From: a bacterium
Lineage (GTDB): Bacteria; Patescibacteria; Gracilibacteria; 1-14-2-50-48-13
Assembly: GCA_030430105.1 (NCBI GenBank)
Contig: JAUIFW010000046.1
Location: 1-8,367 of the forward strand
Length of the DNA stretch: 8,367 nt
Direction of reading: 5' to 3'
Positions 6,166 through 8,367 of the stretch are shown piece after piece. The notes below the pieces were generated by a model, which saw only the letters and a program-made list of their open reading frames with translations, was not told the origin of the DNA and did no database searches. The number at the start of each line of letters is the position of its first letter. Position 1 is the first letter of the stretch. The position numbers and the translations under genes were made by a program.

Positions 6166-6209
6166 TCTTGAAAATATCCCTGAGTTCTACTCAGGGATAT
6201 TTTCAAGAT
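6165..6209. terminator. Perfect 21-bp-arm palindrome, probable bidirectional terminator overlapping the ftsK stop
   Basis: Arms 6165-6185 and 6189-6209 are exactly complementary around a TCT loop (6186-6188). The stem has a GC-rich centre (CCCTGAGT) with A4 on the left and T4 on the right, so in either direction a short U-run closes the hairpin. It lies between two convergent genes, the exporter (ends 6114) and ftsK (stop at 6187-6189). The right arm is itself the last codons and stop of ftsK. The T-tract is short, so termination strength is uncertain. Confidence 0.7.
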
Positions 6210-8367
6210 ATACTTTCCGCGGCTTACTCCCCTCAGCCGGCCCCACAATCCCTCGCTCTTCCAAGTCATCAAGTAGTCTAGCCGCCCGAGAGTACCCAAT
6301 TTTGAGTCTTCTCTGTAGGAAACTTGTTGAAGCCTTCCCCGCTTGTCGAAGTACTTCCACCGCCTCTGAAAACAACTCATCCTCATCTCCGTCGCCACCA
6401 CCACTATCAAACATGGATCCAGCCAATGGATTATCCATCGTAGGCTGCGTCACCTCATCCACGTAGTGCACTTCCTCCGCCTCCTGTGGCGTAAGCTTTA
6501 TATTATTCACCACCTTCTCTACCTCATGCGTAGGGATGAAAACACCTTGGATACGTACAGGCTCACTCGTATTACCTGGGATGTATAGCATATCACCCTT
6601 TCCAAGAAGATCCTCCGCTCCAATCGAATCGAGAATCGTACGACTGTCCACACTACTCGCAACACGGAAGGCGATACGAGCTGGGATATTTGCCTTAATC
6701 AGACCAGTAATAACATCCACCGATGGTCGCTGCGTCGCCACAATCAAATGAATCCCCACCGCTCGAGCAAGCTGTGCGATACGACAGATATACCCCTCAA
6801 TCACCTTCTTATCTCCGGTCATCATGAGCTCAGAAAGCTCATCAATCACACAGACAATATGTGGTATGCGCTCCTCCTGCTTCACCTTCTTATTATACTC
6901 TTCCCTATTTCTCGCTCCCACATTCTCAAGCTGTGTGTAACGATGCATCATCTCCGTCACAAGCCAGCGCATCGCATTCACCGCCTTAGAGTGCTCCGTG
7001 ATCACTGGCGTTAGGAGATGGGGAATATTGTTATATACCTTTAGCTCTACACGCTTTGGGTCAATCAAGATAAAACGCAGATCCCGTGGGGAATTCTGAT
7101 AGAGAAGACTCACAATCATAGAATTTACTCCGATCGACTTACCAGAACCAGTCTGACCTGCAATCAGGAGATGCGGCATACTCGTAAGATCCGCAATAAG
7201 CGGATGCCCACTTACATTCTTTCCTAGAGGAAGCCGGAGGTTGGACTCTACACGGTAGAACGCATCAGAAAGGAGTAGCTCCTTCATACGCACATTCACA
7301 CGTTTTTCATTGGGAATCTCAATACCCACCAAGGCCTTACCTGGAATCGGTGCCTCAATACGTAGACTCTCAGCAGCAAGCGCTAGCTTGAGGTCATCTC
7401 GAAGCGAAGTGATCTTTGAAAGCTTCACATCCTCCGCAGGTTCCATAGAATACTGCATTACCGTAGGCCCTACCTTCACATCCCGCACCTTCACGGTGAT
7501 ATTAAACTGCTCAAGCTTATCCTGAATCCTCTTCGCATTATCACGAAGGTACTTATCGTCAAACTCCACCTCCTGCTCTGCATTGTCGAGAAGATCCACA
7601 CTAGGGAAGACCCACTTATAGTTTTCATCGATAGTTTTCTGTATAGGAAGGCTCTCCTTCATCTTGATTGGACCTGCGGTCTTAGCATCAGGCATTCCTT
7701 CCTTACCTTTACCTCGCTTCGGCTTTGGAGTACCAAGCTCTACAGGTTTCACCTTGTTGGTCACCACCTTAAAGTCATCCTGGTCCATCTTTCCTTCCAC
7801 CTTATCAAGACGCTTCAAAATAGCTTCCGCCATCTTCTCCTCCTTCTTTGTATGCTTCAGAGGCTGCGCACCTGTATCTGGGAAAAGGAGTTCCTTCACC
7901 GTATTGATAATCTCCCCAAGAGAGACCTCAAAAGCAAGAAGCAACCCTACCAAAAACACACTAGAAAGCACATATCTAGCAGCATCAGCCAAGGCATTAA
8001 AGGACATAAATCCAATAACAAATCCTACCAGTCCTCCATGTTCCCTAAGAGAAACATCCGTAAGACTATAACTATCAATACCAGCCAAAATTTGCAGCAG
8101 TCCTAAAAAGGAAAGGAACAACATGGAGATACCAAGCCCACGCGTGTAGTTGGGTGCTTCATCACGAAACAAAAAGTAGCGGATGCCCTTCCAAGCCAAG
8201 AGTGCCAGAACAAGGTAGGTACCAAGATATCCAAACAACTGGGTCATAGTATTGTCCCAGAACATTCCCGCTGGCCCTGCTGCACCCTGACGTGCAGAAA
8301 AAGAAAAAGCCACCACAACGAGAATCAATATACCGAGAATTTCTCGGGAAATATGAAGATCAACTCC
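6187..8367 (-). CDS. ftsK: DNA translocase FtsK/SpoIIIE (5' truncated by window edge)
   Basis: FtsK pumps chromosomal DNA through the closing division septum so that termini segregate. The frame is open to the right edge, with 726 residues visible. A TTG at 8328 is not the start, since ISREILGILILVVV-type membrane sequence continues upstream. Residues are counted from the first visible codon. Four hydrophobic segments lie in about 8-150. A basic, charged linker (about 165-240) precedes the motor. The motor has Walker A GQTGSGKS (404-411), Walker B VCVIDE with D509 and E510, and the family-typical ATQRPSVDVITG and IPARIAFRVASSVDSRTILD blocks (about 544-581). The last 65 residues form a winged-helix gamma domain (SRAARLLDDLEERGIVGP), the part that reads polar DNA motifs in known FtsK proteins. 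The linker is short compared with E. coli FtsK and closer to SpoIIIE-like proteins. The stop, TAG, lies in the terminator palindrome. Confidence 0.97.
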   Translation of the reverse strand, partial: GVDLHISREILGILILVVVAFSFSARQGAAGPAGMFWDNTMTQLFGYLGTYLVLALLAWKGIRYFLFRDEAPNYTRGLGISMLFLSFLGLLQILAGIDSYSLTDVSLREHGGLVGFVIGFMSFNALADAARYVLSSVFLVGLLLAFEVSLGEIINTVKELLFPDTGAQPLKHTKKEEKMAEAILKRLDKVEGKMDQDDFKVVTNKVKPVELGTPKPKRGKGKEGMPDAKTAGPIKMKESLPIQKTIDENYKWVFPSVDLLDNAEQEVEFDDKYLRDNAKRIQDKLEQFNITVKVRDVKVGPTVMQYSMEPAEDVKLSKITSLRDDLKLALAAESLRIEAPIPGKALVGIEIPNEKRVNVRMKELLLSDAFYRVESNLRLPLGKNVSGHPLIADLTSMPHLLIAGQTGSGKSIGVNSMIVSLLYQNSPRDLRFILIDPKRVELKVYNNIPHLLTPVITEHSKAVNAMRWLVTEMMHRYTQLENVGARNREEYNKKVKQEERIPHIVCVIDELSELMMTGDKKVIEGYICRIAQLARAVGIHLIVATQRPSVDVITGLIKANIPARIAFRVASSVDSRTILDSIGAEDLLGKGDMLYIPGNTSEPVRIQGVFIPTHEVEKVVNNIKLTPQEAEEVHYVDEVTQPTMDNPLAGSMFDSGGGDGDEDELFSEAVEVLRQAGKASTSFLQRRLKIGYSRAARLLDDLEERGIVGPAEGSKPRKVYLENIPE

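Overview
The window most resembles a member of the Candidate Phyla Radiation (Patescibacteria, Parcubacteria-like). This is inferred, not proven. The grounds are a divergent glutamyl-tRNA synthetase, a compact FtsK with a four-segment membrane domain, several lineage-specific Ser/Thr-rich surface proteins, single-membrane (monoderm-like) anchoring signals, very short leaders without clear Shine-Dalgarno sites, and heptameric or palindromic intergenic repeats. The standard bacterial code fits: every gene reads through without internal TGA, and all seven stop codons are TAA or TAG.

Layout from left to right. (1) 1-1020, plus strand: the 3' part of gltX, then a small zinc-ribbon-like protein of unknown function. 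(2) 1022-3247, minus strand: a two-gene surface operon. Its first gene (1685-3247) encodes a 520-residue anchored protein with a cohesin-like fold, an Ig-like domain, a Thr/Ser/Gly linker and one terminal dockerin-type calcium loop. Its second gene (1022-1681) encodes a 219-residue Ser/Thr/Ala-rich stalk ending in a sortase-like TPRTG / hydrophobic / Arg-rich tail. (3) 3248-3390: a divergent promoter region with two extended -10 promoters. (4) 3391-6114, plus strand: a membrane-anchored coiled-coil protein followed by a complete ABC exporter half-transporter. (5) 6187-8367, minus strand: the ftsK/spoIIIE DNA translocase, convergent with the exporter and running off the right edge.

The housekeeping genes (gltX, ftsK) bracket a surface and transport island. 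The cohesin-like/dockerin protein and the sortase-tailed stalk are probably made together and displayed outside the membrane. The coiled-coil protein and the exporter may form a second unit. No gene-free stretch exceeds 300 bases; the longest is the 143-bp divergent promoter region.

The most unusual non-coding signal is a set of short perfect palindromes and 7-nt tandem arrays around the exporter. A palindrome (4383-4401) abuts a five-unit heptamer array (4401-4435) just before the exporter start. After the gene the order is mirrored: heptamer array (6131-6165), then a perfect 21-bp-arm palindrome (6165-6209). The 13-nt core of the first palindrome recurs inside the coding sequence of the upstream gene, next to a second palindrome carrying a GCGAAGC mini-hairpin.
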